A model generated the notes under the pieces. It had not been told where the DNA came from. It saw only the letters and a list, made by a program, of their open reading frames with translations, and searched no databases. Positions 22,725-30,645 of a DNA stretch of 41,564 nucleotides are shown in pieces. Positions within the stretch are counted from its first letter, which is position 1. Every line of letters begins with the position of its first letter. Source of the stretch: a virus; IMG/VR virus record IMGVR_UViG_3300042924_002592, positions 1-41,564 of that record. The stretch is one strand, 5' to 3'. The translations under genes were made by a program, and so were the position numbers.

Positions 22725-22826
22725 CTCCTGCCGAAGCTCTAGCAAGAATTTACTCTTGTATAATTAAACAGTATAATCACTATGTGTGGTTTGAACGAAG
22801 TACCAATAGATTATATCTAGTATCTA

Positions 22827-23372
22827 TTAAATTCTTTCGTATTCATAATAAGCAAATCGAAAAGTTGCATCTGCAACGACAATGTTCTCTGCTGTATCTT
22901 GCGAGTTGAACATTAATGATGATAATGTCGTTGGAAACAAATCATAAAATTTGACTCTGAATTTGGGATTGTTCTTATTCGAGTGTAGTGTCATAATTGC
23001 TTCAGAATATTGTGGCTTGCCTTTTGGTGCAGTTCCAAAAAGATATGGAGCTCTTGCAAGCCTTTCCAAATCTCTATATTCTTTGAAATCAGTCGGAAAT
23101 GTCATAGCACGAATCCAATCATGAATTTCAGTAAATGCGCGCATATCTTCATCAACTAAAAATGTAATTGTAAATGTATCATATATCATCTTTTCGCCAG
23201 GATGATATAAGTCAATAAATGGTGTTGGTCTAACAATTTCTGTTAATGAAACTCCAGGAACATTTGCTGCTTGACAATAATATGTGGATCCAGGCAAACG
23301 ATCAAATGTTACTCTAAATTTGGTACTTTGGAGTAAGTCTGTATTAGTTGGAGATCTAGTTAATGCAGTCAT
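22827..23372 (-). CDS. Tail tube-like protein, candidate tail terminator gp3
   Basis: The 181-residue protein is of gp19/tail-tube fold type: LQSTKFRVTFDRLPGSTYYC, AANVPGVSLTEIVRPTPF, YDTFTITFLVDEDMRAF and a C-terminal strand ATFRFAYYEYE are the tube family landmarks. The main tube gene is at 30094, so this is a paralogue. In aquatic T4-like phages the gene right after gp23 and before uvsY is often annotated gp3 (tail completion), which fits the position here. ATG 23372 is preferred over a TTG at 23393, with GGA about 9 bases upstream. It has its own late promoter and is insulated from gp23 by a terminator. Confidence 0.75.
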   Translation of the reverse strand: MTALTRSPTNTDLLQSTKFRVTFDRLPGSTYYCQAANVPGVSLTEIVRPTPFIDLYHPGEKMIYDTFTITFLVDEDMRAFTEIHDWIRAMTFPTDFKEYRDLERLARAPYLFGTAPKGKPQYSEAIMTLHSNKNNPKFRVKFYDLFPTTLSSLMFNSQDTAENIVVADATFRFAYYEYERI

Positions 23373-23399
23373 TGAAAAAATTCCGTAAGTCAACTAATC

Positions 23400-23407
23400 T
23401 ATTTATA
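23400..23407 (-). promoter_or_regulatory. Late promoter TATAAATA
   Basis: The exact T4 late -10 box TATAAATA on the minus strand, 28 bases before the tail-tube-like ATG and directly behind the gp23 terminator. It should be recognised by the gp55-containing polymerase. Confidence 0.75.
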
Positions 23408-23413
23408 GAAAAT

Positions 23414-23441
23414 AAAAAAGGGGGAGCATTTCTGCTCCCCC
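23414..23441 (-). terminator. Strong intrinsic terminator after gp23
   Basis: On the minus strand, GGGGGAGCA pairs with TGCTCCCCC around a GAAA tetraloop (9 perfect base pairs), followed by TTTTTT. It begins 45 bases after the gp23 stop and is the clearest terminator in the window. Confidence 0.92.
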
Positions 23442-23485
23442 CGAGTCACATTACCTTATTATTTTTATAAAGTCGGTAATAACTA

Positions 23486-24829
23486 TTACTGGTTGATGTT
23501 CAACACTTGGAACTTACGATAGTAAACGTTGTTACCGTTTACAAGAGCTCCTGTACCAGCTACGCCACCTGTTGCGAATGGATTTGCAACGAGACCGTAA
23601 CGAGTCTTGAAGCCAACCTTTGGTTGGTAAGTCGTTGGATCGATAGCACGTACCATTTGTAGAGGAACGTATGGGCAGTAGAACAAGCCAGCGTCATAAG
23701 CGTTTGTACCCTTATAACCGACAACAACATAGTCTGAATTGGCGACAGAATATGGATCAACATAGACCTTGATACGACCGAATAGTGTACCAGCGAATGT
23801 GTTGCCTGTATCGTCAACTGTTAGATTTGTGTTGTTTGACAATGCTGAGTTGTAGTCTAGAAGACCTGTCATTGCAAGAGCTGATGCAACATCGGTTGAA
23901 ACGATGAGCAAGTTACCCTTACCACGACGGGTGTCTTTAGCGATCTTGTTGGCTGCTCTTTCGATTGCGAACAAGAGTGACTTGTACTTCTCAACTTGCC
24001 AACGACCTGATGTACCACCTGCAGTGGTGTCGTTTGAATTCAAGTTGAAGGTATTTGATGTCACACCGACGATACCGACGTTTGCTGTTGCATAGATCGT
24101 ACGAACAACTTCGCGGTTGATTTCAGCAAGAATTTCTGTTGACAAGATATTTGTCAATTCTGTTTCTGCGTCGAGACCGTGAACTGCCTTGAGATCTTGT
24201 GCAAGTTCTAGCGTGTATGCTGCTTGCAAGCCGCGTGTATTTGCTGTAACAGCAACACGATCGATTTGGAAGCCCATATACTTCATCGTTAGATCTTCAC
24301 CAGATGCGGTGTCGAGACCGAAGCCAGTGTTTGCAAGACCGTAGATTGATGAGTTAGCATTACCTGGATTTATAGTGCTGGTGAATGCAGTCATTGTACC
24401 GTTACCAGAGTGGGCGTTATTTGCTTCGTCGAAGAGAGCTTCACCGCCACGTGCTGTTGAGGATGCATAGACTGAGCGCATTGCGAAAATCAAACCTGTT
24501 GGACCAGTCATTGGCTGAACGCCGCAGATGTCATAAGCCATTAGGTTTGGAAGAGCACGACGGACCAATCCGATTAGGATTGGGTCGAAGCCTGTTACGC
24601 CAGTGTTGACTGTTGAAGCAAGACCGCTGATGCCTGCTGAACCCATGGCATTAGCAGGAGCTGCTTCCCATAGGTTTGTCATTGAGCGGTTTTCTTCTTG
24701 AAGGGCACGTTCTTGGTTTTCTAGAACAAGGGCAGTAACTGCACGCTTGTATGGATCAGAGATCGCTGGAAGATCGCCGTGATCAAGAACTGGAGCCCAC
24801 TTTTTTGTAATGGTTTCATTTAGATACAT
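23486..24829 (-). CDS. 23: gp23 major capsid protein
   Basis: The 447-residue protein is T4-type major capsid: GFDPILIGLVRRALPNLMAY followed by DICGVQPMTGPTGLIFAMRS is the diagnostic gp23 core. The N-terminal propeptide is predicted to be cut by gp21 after Glu55 in NLWE-AAPA, which fits the T4 prohead-protease rule (Leu/Ile-x-Glu). Mature subunits would be about 392 residues and form the hexamers of the head. GGAG lies 8 bases before the ATG. It is followed by a strong terminator and preceded by gp22, as in T4. Confidence 0.97.
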   Translation of the reverse strand: MYLNETITKKWAPVLDHGDLPAISDPYKRAVTALVLENQERALQEENRSMTNLWEAAPANAMGSAGISGLASTVNTGVTGFDPILIGLVRRALPNLMAYDICGVQPMTGPTGLIFAMRSVYASSTARGGEALFDEANNAHSGNGTMTAFTSTINPGNANSSIYGLANTGFGLDTASGEDLTMKYMGFQIDRVAVTANTRGLQAAYTLELAQDLKAVHGLDAETELTNILSTEILAEINREVVRTIYATANVGIVGVTSNTFNLNSNDTTAGGTSGRWQVEKYKSLLFAIERAANKIAKDTRRGKGNLLIVSTDVASALAMTGLLDYNSALSNNTNLTVDDTGNTFAGTLFGRIKVYVDPYSVANSDYVVVGYKGTNAYDAGLFYCPYVPLQMVRAIDPTTYQPKVGFKTRYGLVANPFATGGVAGTGALVNGNNVYYRKFQVLNINQ

Positions 24830-24860
24830 TTATAATACTCCGTTAAAAAAGATGAGTTAA

Positions 24861-26102
24861 TTAGGCTTTTGGAGCCGTTTTTGTAATTGCTTGCACATAA
24901 TGTTTCATTAGACCATGAACTTCTACTTCTGGCTTATCTTCAGTGACCGTCGTCTCTTGAAGTGCCTTTACCTCACTTTTCACTTTATTTACTGGGAAGT
25001 AGTTCTCGCGAATTACTGCGAGTTTGCTATTAAACTCACCTTCTGTGGTGAACTCCACGCCCTCTGCGAGCGATTTCATTTTCTCGACCTGTACTTCGGT
25101 TAGTCCTTCACAGATCTTGCGAATTGCTTCATTTCTCTTTGCAACGTTAAGTTCCTCTGTAAGAGCAGTGATCTTAGCATCAGCATCTGATGCAAGAGTT
25201 GTGACTGCTTCTTCGAGTTCTGCAACGCGAACTGCTAGAGTTTCTGCAACCTCAACCTTCTCTTCTGGGATCTCGATGTAGTGTTCTGCAAAGAGATTCT
25301 TGAGACCGTTGATAAAGTCTTCCGTCAATTCAGAACGGAGACCTGCTTCGATTGCAACTTTATTTTCTTCCATCCATTGCTCAACAACATAGTTTAGATA
25401 TTCATCTACTTGTTCAGCTAGTTGTGTTTGCATTGCTTCATATGCTTCAGCAAGAATTTGATCATTCTCTGCTGCCATATCTTCAACGATTGATTCAACG
25501 CGAGAATTTACGGCTGCTTCAAAAATCGTTGTTGCTTTTGTGCGGAATTCTTCGGATAGAGATTCGCCATTGAAGAGAGCATCAACGTCTTCAGCCATTG
25601 ACTTGCTGTGCTTCTTGACCATGTCTTTCTTCCAGGCTTCTTTCATTTCCTTTTCGTCTTCGTCTTCCTCTTCTTCTTCTTCCTCGTCCTTATCTTCATC
25701 TTCTTCAGATTCAGCTTCGCCGAGTTTCTTGACAGGAAGTGGCATTGGAACCTTTGTGCCGCCTTCTGCGACAACTTCGCCTTCGATTTCTGTTTCTTCA
25801 GTCTTATATTCGCCAGCATCTACTGGATTCTTCTTAAGACCTTCTCCTTCGTCAGCGAGTTTCTTAGCATCTGAACCAGGAAGTTTCTTCATTGGTTCTG
25901 CTGGAACACCTTCGTGACCTGGCTTTGCAGCTGGTTTCATTTCAGCCGATGCTTTAAGACCATAGTCATTTGGTAGTGATTCTGGGGTTTGTCCACCGAG
26001 ATCTTCCATCTCGCCTGGCAATTTTGCTGCTGGTTCTTTTCCTGCAGCATTCATTGATGCTCTTAGAATTTCTGCAGCGGATTCTGATAATGTCTTAGCC
26101 AT
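24861..26102 (-). CDS. 22: gp22 prohead core scaffolding protein
   Basis: The 413-residue protein lies between gp21 and gp23 as in T4. It is highly charged: residues 1-130 are Pro/Lys/Glu-rich, followed by an uninterrupted Glu/Asp tract (near 130-155), then long helices with coiled-coil character (VAVRVAELEEAVTTLA) and a C-terminal VKALQETTVTEDKPEVE segment. Scaffolds of this type fill the prohead and are degraded by gp21. It is longer than T4 gp22 (269). A TATAAATA late promoter and AGGAG precede it. Confidence 0.88.
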   Translation of the reverse strand: MAKTLSESAAEILRASMNAAGKEPAAKLPGEMEDLGGQTPESLPNDYGLKASAEMKPAAKPGHEGVPAEPMKKLPGSDAKKLADEGEGLKKNPVDAGEYKTEETEIEGEVVAEGGTKVPMPLPVKKLGEAESEEDEDKDEEEEEEEDEDEKEMKEAWKKDMVKKHSKSMAEDVDALFNGESLSEEFRTKATTIFEAAVNSRVESIVEDMAAENDQILAEAYEAMQTQLAEQVDEYLNYVVEQWMEENKVAIEAGLRSELTEDFINGLKNLFAEHYIEIPEEKVEVAETLAVRVAELEEAVTTLASDADAKITALTEELNVAKRNEAIRKICEGLTEVQVEKMKSLAEGVEFTTEGEFNSKLAVIRENYFPVNKVKSEVKALQETTVTEDKPEVEVHGLMKHYVQAITKTAPKA

Positions 26103-26129
26103 TTGTTTTAACTCCTGAAGAAGTAATAT

Positions 26130-26137
26130 TATTTATA
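26130..26137 (-). promoter_or_regulatory. Late promoter TATAAATA for gp22-gp23
   Basis: Exact late box on the minus strand, 28 bases before the gp22 ATG and just after the gp21 stop. The same distance to the ATG is seen for the tail-tube-like gene at 23372. Confidence 0.75.
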
Positions 26138-26141
26138 AATT

Positions 26142-26786
26142 TTAAAGTTTTGACAAGAAATTCTCAAAGATCTTCAATGAGATTTCGTCAATTTGTTTTT
26201 GCTTTACATTCTTGATTTGATTATAATAAGCATTGACATCTAATTCTTTTACAATGCCATTATCCCAAACCCACTCTTTACCTTCCATAATACCTTGAAC
26301 GAAAGCACCTGGTGCGGATGGATCCGCTACAATATCAGCCGCTGTGGCCAGATAATAGTCATCTTGCACGACGTTGACACCGTTCTCGTTTTTGAGAGAG
26401 CCCATGCCACGACATGACACACCAAGAATTGCACCGCCTTCCATAAGAGACTTGGCGATTTTACCCATTGGTGTTTCAAGAATTTTTGCTTTACCAATCC
26501 AAACATTACCTTCTTGTTTGAGATTAGTGATAAGATGTGATACGCGATCTAGATTAATCGTTGGTGAATCAGGATGACCCAATTCGCCGAATGCGCGATT
26601 CTTTTGAACATAGTCTTCATCATAACGCTTCACTTCTTTCGAAAGAGTTTCTACTGGATAGATGCGACCGTTACGATTCTTTTTTTCAGCAACAAGAAAT
26701 GGACCTTGAATGAAGAGACTTTTCACACCGTTCTTTTCTTCGGTGATCATCTTCACTGCTTCAACTGTTTCTGTGATTAATTTCAT
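26142..26786 (-). CDS. 21: gp21 prohead core protease
   Basis: The 214-residue protein is a T4-type (S49/U9-like) prohead serine protease: RNGRIYPVETL near 38-48, catalytic His71 in FGELGHPD, and catalytic Ser124 in AILGVSCRGMGS. It cleaves scaffold and gp23 propeptide during head maturation. Length matches T4 gp21 (212). The gene sits between the basic core-region protein and gp22. Confidence 0.95.
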   Translation of the reverse strand: MKLITETVEAVKMITEEKNGVKSLFIQGPFLVAEKKNRNGRIYPVETLSKEVKRYDEDYVQKNRAFGELGHPDSPTINLDRVSHLITNLKQEGNVWIGKAKILETPMGKIAKSLMEGGAILGVSCRGMGSLKNENGVNVVQDDYYLATAADIVADPSAPGAFVQGIMEGKEWVWDNGIVKELDVNAYYNQIKNVKQKQIDEISLKIFENFLSKL

Positions 26787-26788
26787 TT

Positions 26789-27088
26789 TTATAGCCCCAA
26801 TGATGTGCGTTTTCTTAATGAACGCTTTCTTTTAATTAATGCTCTTGCGAGTTTTGCTCTGCGTTTAATTTTTGCGCGACGAGCACCAATTTTTCTCTTA
26901 ATTCTTTCGCTAGATGACATGCGAATCATCTTGCCACCACGAATTGTATAACCCTTAACGCCAGATACAATTTTGCGTCGTTGAACTTTGCCACCACGAA
27001 CTCTTAAACGAATAAGTTTTTTACGTCCAATTTTTTGAACGTTGGCTTCTGCGATAATTTCTCTTACGATGTCAGAAACTAAACTCAT
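26789..27088 (-). CDS. Small, very basic head-region protein
   Basis: The 99-residue protein is about one third Arg and Lys, with GRKKLIRLRVRGGKVQRRKI and a C-terminal helix of alternating RRAKIKRRAKLARAL and RKRSLRKR. No acidic core or known fold is visible. Its position between the gp68-like gene and gp21 makes it a likely internal prohead or DNA-condensing protein. It overlaps the preceding gene by 4 bp (ATGA). T4 has no obvious equivalent; related aquatic phages may. Confidence 0.6.
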   Translation of the reverse strand: MSLVSDIVREIIAEANVQKIGRKKLIRLRVRGGKVQRRKIVSGVKGYTIRGGKMIRMSSSERIKRKIGARRAKIKRRAKLARALIKRKRSLRKRTSLGL

Positions 27089-27966
27089 TGTTCGTCTCCG
27101 ATTGTAAATTTAACTCTGCTCAATGCAAAGTGTGCTGCCTTTTCAAAACTTTTTGGAGTTGTAAGCATGTCAGCAAACTTCTTTTTATTTTCGTCATTTA
27201 ATGCATCGTGAACCATATGAATGGCTTTTGCTGCACCATGACTGACTTTCATTTTAGATCCATCAGCAAACTTCATATGTTTTGCTGTAGACTTTGGATT
27301 TTCTTGTGAAGCATATGCTGCGACTTGTTCAAGACTTTCCATTAAATTGTCAACTTCAACTTCTTCTGCTGTTACGTTTGGTAATGTATCTGTAACACCA
27401 GAAGATTTAAATGGAACTGTGAAAACTAATCCAAGTTTGTCATTGCTATAAAGAGCAACTCGACGACCATCTGGGAAAATACGAACGCCAGTTCTACGCA
27501 ACACCATCATTTGTGGCGGATAAAATGATTCATCAATTGACATTGTTTCTTGTTCTGTGTCAAGAATCTCATAATGATTGTTCAATTGTTTTGAAATATT
27601 TTGAGCTGCTTTAATACGATTTAAAGTTGCTCTAAATTGATTCATTGGAATCTTATCTGATAAGAATTCTGATGGAACAATAGAACTCAACTTCATATAA
27701 TGTTTACGAGCACTTGGGCTAATTCGATTTAAAACTTGATTTTGTTGCAAGTTTGGATTTTGTGAAGACAATTGCGTATAAAGTTTGTGACCTGTTGCTG
27801 CAGCTGATGCATTAAGATCTTTCAACCCTAATGCAGACTTTGCTGCCATAACTCTTGACCTAACGCTTCCGTCAGATTTTTGAGTTGCAGAAACCTTATT
27901 CTTCTGTGCTGTCGACGGCTGCATCGCTGCTTCCGTCAACTTCTGTTTCAGATCCTTCAATTTCAT
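27085..27966 (-). CDS. Putative prohead core-region protein (gp68-like position)
   Basis: The 293-residue protein begins MKLKDLKQKLTEAAMQPSTA, has a low-complexity Ser/Ala/Gln N-terminal third and then a compact segment LRRTGVRIFPDGRRVALYSN followed by LGLVFTVPF. It occupies the place of T4 gp68 (141 aa) between gp67 and gp21, but I cannot show homology. It overlaps the gp67-like gene by 40 codons' worth less than half: 71 bp from ATG 27966, or 29 bp if the in-frame ATG at 27924 (GGA 8 bases upstream) is used. It is a real gene by length and context; the function is inferred from position only. Confidence 0.6.
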   Translation of the reverse strand: MKLKDLKQKLTEAAMQPSTAQKNKVSATQKSDGSVRSRVMAAKSALGLKDLNASAAATGHKLYTQLSSQNPNLQQNQVLNRISPSARKHYMKLSSIVPSEFLSDKIPMNQFRATLNRIKAAQNISKQLNNHYEILDTEQETMSIDESFYPPQMMVLRRTGVRIFPDGRRVALYSNDKLGLVFTVPFKSSGVTDTLPNVTAEEVEVDNLMESLEQVAAYASQENPKSTAKHMKFADGSKMKVSHGAAKAIHMVHDALNDENKKKFADMLTTPKSFEKAAHFALSRVKFTIGDEQ

Positions 27967-28135
27967 TCGTTACTTCTTCTTGTCCGAGTAAATTGGATGC
28001 AACTTCAACTTTTTTTACTTCAAGTGCGTCAGTTACTTTGGATGCAATTGCGCTATTGAAAGCATTTACAAATCCTTCTTTATTGCCAGCAATTGCTGCT
28101 GTCACTGCGTCTAATGAATACCCATCATTGCTCAT
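27896..28135 (-). CDS. 67: gp67-like prohead core protein
   Basis: The 79-residue acidic protein follows portal gp20 as T4 gp67 does (80 aa). It contains FNSAIASKVTDALEVKKVEV then ASNLLGQ, a segment I associate with gp67-type core proteins of aquatic phages, and a very acidic Glu/Asp/Ser tail. ATG 28135 has GGAG 6 bases upstream; an in-frame TTG at 28147 is less likely. gp67 is an internal scaffold component degraded to peptides during head maturation. Confidence 0.7.
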   Translation of the reverse strand: MSNDGYSLDAVTAAIAGNKEGFVNAFNSAIASKVTDALEVKKVEVASNLLGQEEVTNEIEGSETEVDGSSDAAVDSTEE

Positions 28136-28150
28136 AATTTTCTCCAATTA

Positions 28151-29740
28151 TTATTTAGTAATTTGTGCGTTAAATACAGAATTAATATCATTTGCTTGGG
28201 CTTGTGCAACTTCTTGACCTTGAGTCATTGGAGTTGGTTGTGCATTTTCGCTTGCTTCAATACCCGCTTGCTCATCTGACAATTCTTTATCCATACGCTC
28301 AATACCTTCTTCATCGAAATGAAGAACATGCTTCTTGACCCACGCTTTCGAGAAATAAACTCCAACGTATGGATCAATTTGTTGCATAAGTTGCAATCGA
28401 GAAGCCATCAATTCTGCTTCTTTAAGTTCCATAAAGTTATTATCTTTAAGGAAGTCATAGTGAATCTTTTCTTTTAATTCTTGCCATTCATCAACAGAAC
28501 AGATTCCCTTGAGAGCAAGTTGACGTTGCATAAGTTCATCGAATAGTACTGAAAACTTCGCTCTCAATCTATCAATAAACTTACTGAATTTTAATTCATC
28601 GCGTGTGATTTCTGTTGAACGACCGAGTGTGAATCCTGTTTGTGATTCAAGACGAGAAACTGGAACATTCAATGCTTTGTACAGTTTCTTTTCAAAATAA
28701 TTTACATCAGACAACTCACCAAGATTTTGTCCTGCTGGCAACGTTGTAATTTCCGTTGACTTGCCTTCGCCGCGACGCGGAATCCAAAAGTCTTCCATCA
28801 TTGACATAAACTTACGATCATCTTTGATTTCGCCTGTGGCAGAATCATAAACAACCTTGTTTCTAAACTTGGTCATAATGTCACGAAGATATTGTTCTGA
28901 TTTAACTTTTGGCATGTTACCAACGTCAATATAGAACACACGACGTTCTGGTGCACGTGACAAACGATAGATCACAACAGCATCCTCAACCATTCGGAGC
29001 TGGTTGAGGGGCTTTATCGCTTTGTGAAGGTACGATAATACGAGTGATCTTTTTGGATCCATCAATCCAGAATTGACATTTACAATTGCATCAGTTGCAA
29101 TTTTTAATCCTGAATCAGTTGGTGATGTGATCAATGTTTGACCCTGATTCATCGCTTTTTCATTGTAGACGTAAAACTCTTGAACGCCAGCAGTTACTTC
29201 AACTCCTGTGCGTGGATCTTTTTTACGAATAATACTACGAACTTTGCGAATCTTACGTGGGTCAAGATAGAGAATTTCTTGAATGCCAAGTTTTGGTTGC
29301 TTTTCGTCAATCAATACTTGATAGAATAAACGACCATCAATGTACCAATTACGGAAAATATCTGATCCAGAGTTTGAGAAGTCTAACATGCGAAGAACAT
29401 TTTGAAATTCATCGCGAATCATTTCTTTAATATTGTCTGGTTGTTCGAGATCATCTAAAAGAATTGTCACAGATTTACCAGTAACGTCGTGGACGATTGC
29501 TTCATTCACAATATCGTCAATTGCTGATTCCAGTTCTGGCTGCATCGACATTTCACGATAACGAGAGATAAGATCATTTTCGTTTTTGAAACTGGCTTCT
29601 AGATCAAGATATGTGCCAAAATAACCGCCAGAGGTGACAGTAATTGCACCATCGTCGTTTATAGGTGCAGCAACCTGAGGCTGAAGTTCAACCTCAGGTT
29701 TTTTGCGAAGAATTTCGAAGCCGAAAAGATTTATTGCCAT
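28151..29740 (-). CDS. 20: gp20 portal vertex protein
   Basis: The 529-residue protein (T4 gp20: 524) starts MAINLFGFEILRKK and carries portal landmarks: PELESAIDDIVNEAIV, LDPRKIRKVR, YRLSRAPERRVFYIDVGNMP, FWIPRRGEGKSTEITTLPAG and FTLGRSTEITRDELKF. It forms the dodecameric ring for DNA entry, and joins head to neck. A CTAAATA-like late box overlaps its stop and could serve the gp67-like gene. Confidence 0.97.
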   Translation of the reverse strand: MAINLFGFEILRKKPEVELQPQVAAPINDDGAITVTSGGYFGTYLDLEASFKNENDLISRYREMSMQPELESAIDDIVNEAIVHDVTGKSVTILLDDLEQPDNIKEMIRDEFQNVLRMLDFSNSGSDIFRNWYIDGRLFYQVLIDEKQPKLGIQEILYLDPRKIRKVRSIIRKKDPRTGVEVTAGVQEFYVYNEKAMNQGQTLITSPTDSGLKIATDAIVNVNSGLMDPKRSLVLSYLHKAIKPLNQLRMVEDAVVIYRLSRAPERRVFYIDVGNMPKVKSEQYLRDIMTKFRNKVVYDSATGEIKDDRKFMSMMEDFWIPRRGEGKSTEITTLPAGQNLGELSDVNYFEKKLYKALNVPVSRLESQTGFTLGRSTEITRDELKFSKFIDRLRAKFSVLFDELMQRQLALKGICSVDEWQELKEKIHYDFLKDNNFMELKEAELMASRLQLMQQIDPYVGVYFSKAWVKKHVLHFDEEGIERMDKELSDEQAGIEASENAQPTPMTQGQEVAQAQANDINSVFNAQITK

Positions 29741-29772
29741 ATTTTTTTACCCATCATAATAAAAATTAATTG

Positions 29773-30081
29773 TTAACCGAATGGATCAACAATTTTTTCA
29801 CCTTTTGCTCGAGCAATTGCGCCTTTGGCAACACGATTAGCAGCAGCATTTGCAAATGGATTTAGTCCAGATCTTCTAGATGCTACGCCAGCAGCAGTAA
29901 CTCTATCTTTCAAAGTGTTGATTGTGCCGCCAATTCTAGAATTCACAGCACCCGTCACTCTAGATGTTGCTGCACTGGTAACACTAGATGCTGCTCTTCC
30001 AACAAACCCAGTAACTTGTGATGTTACTTGTGCTTTTACAGTACGCTTTACACGACGTACAAGACTCTTAAAGAAACTCAT
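29773..30081 (-). CDS. Hypothetical basic protein between gp19 and gp20
   Basis: The 102-residue basic protein starts MSFFKSLVRRVKRTVKAQVT and continues with Ala/Ser/Val/Thr-rich amphipathic repeats (VTSQVTGFVGRAASSVTSA) and a Lys-rich end. The pattern suggests an amphipathic, possibly membrane- or DNA-associated protein. No family is recognised. AGGAGG lies 5 bases before the ATG, the strongest ribosome site in the structural block, so it is expected to be well expressed. T4 has no gene here. Confidence 0.6.
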   Translation of the reverse strand: MSFFKSLVRRVKRTVKAQVTSQVTGFVGRAASSVTSAATSRVTGAVNSRIGGTINTLKDRVTAAGVASRRSGLNPFANAAANRVAKGAIARAKGEKIVDPFG

Positions 30082-30093
30082 AGCGACCTCCTA

Positions 30094-30603
30094 TTAGGTT
30101 GCGCTGCTTGCTGAAGTCCAGTACTGGTATGCAAATGTAACTTGGTACTCTTCAATCGTGTCGTTTGCGCCCCAATCCAATTCAATTGGTGAAATATCAA
30201 TTGGGAACATTCCTCTAAATTGATATTCTTTAATAATTGCACCAACTTTTGAATATTGAGTCACAAGCGCGTCGAATTGATAACCGTCTGCTAGAACAGC
30301 AGCCAAGTTATCTTCGTGACTGTTAATATCTTGCATCAACAACTCAAGAGCATTGCGAATTGCAAAGTCTTCATCATTGAGGATCGTTACAGTCCAATCA
30401 GCAAATGTTCTGTTACCAGCATATTTCACATTACGTCCAAAGTATGGAACTTCAACGAGTCCAACTGTTGAACCTGGCAACTGCGCTGCTTTACACAAGA
30501 AGTTAAAGTTTGGTCCTAATCTGTTGATTTGAACCTCAAACAGATTAGGACGTGCGCCATCACCAGTAAATGTAGAAGTAAATTCTGAAATATTAAATGG
30601 CAT
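30094..30603 (-). CDS. 19: gp19 tail tube protein
   Basis: The 169-residue protein (T4 gp19: 163) has the tube signature: ARPNLFEVQINRL, FLCKAAQLPGSTVGLVEVPY, FGRNVKYAGNRTFADWTVTI and a final EEYQVTFAYQYW strand. It polymerises into the inner tube through which DNA passes. It follows the sheath gene gp18 and has a GATAAATA late-type box 26 bases upstream. Confidence 0.95.
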   Translation of the reverse strand: MPFNISEFTSTFTGDGARPNLFEVQINRLGPNFNFLCKAAQLPGSTVGLVEVPYFGRNVKYAGNRTFADWTVTILNDEDFAIRNALELLMQDINSHEDNLAAVLADGYQFDALVTQYSKVGAIIKEYQFRGMFPIDISPIELDWGANDTIEEYQVTFAYQYWTSASSAT

Positions 30604-30628
30604 TGTTTATTTCTCCTGAAACTTTATC

Positions 30629-30636
30629 TATTTATC
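30629..30636 (-). promoter_or_regulatory. Late-type promoter GATAAATA for gp19
   Basis: A one-base variant of the late box, 26 bases before the gp19 ATG in the short gp18-gp19 gap; the distance matches the exact boxes at 23400 and 26130. Confidence 0.5.
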
Positions 30637-30645
30637 TTCGTTAGA

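Noticed and set aside
22668-22826. A short gene in the 159-bp gap before uvsY
   Set aside because: No frame has a ribosome site and convincing length on either strand; the gap is explained by the promoter and a weak hairpin.
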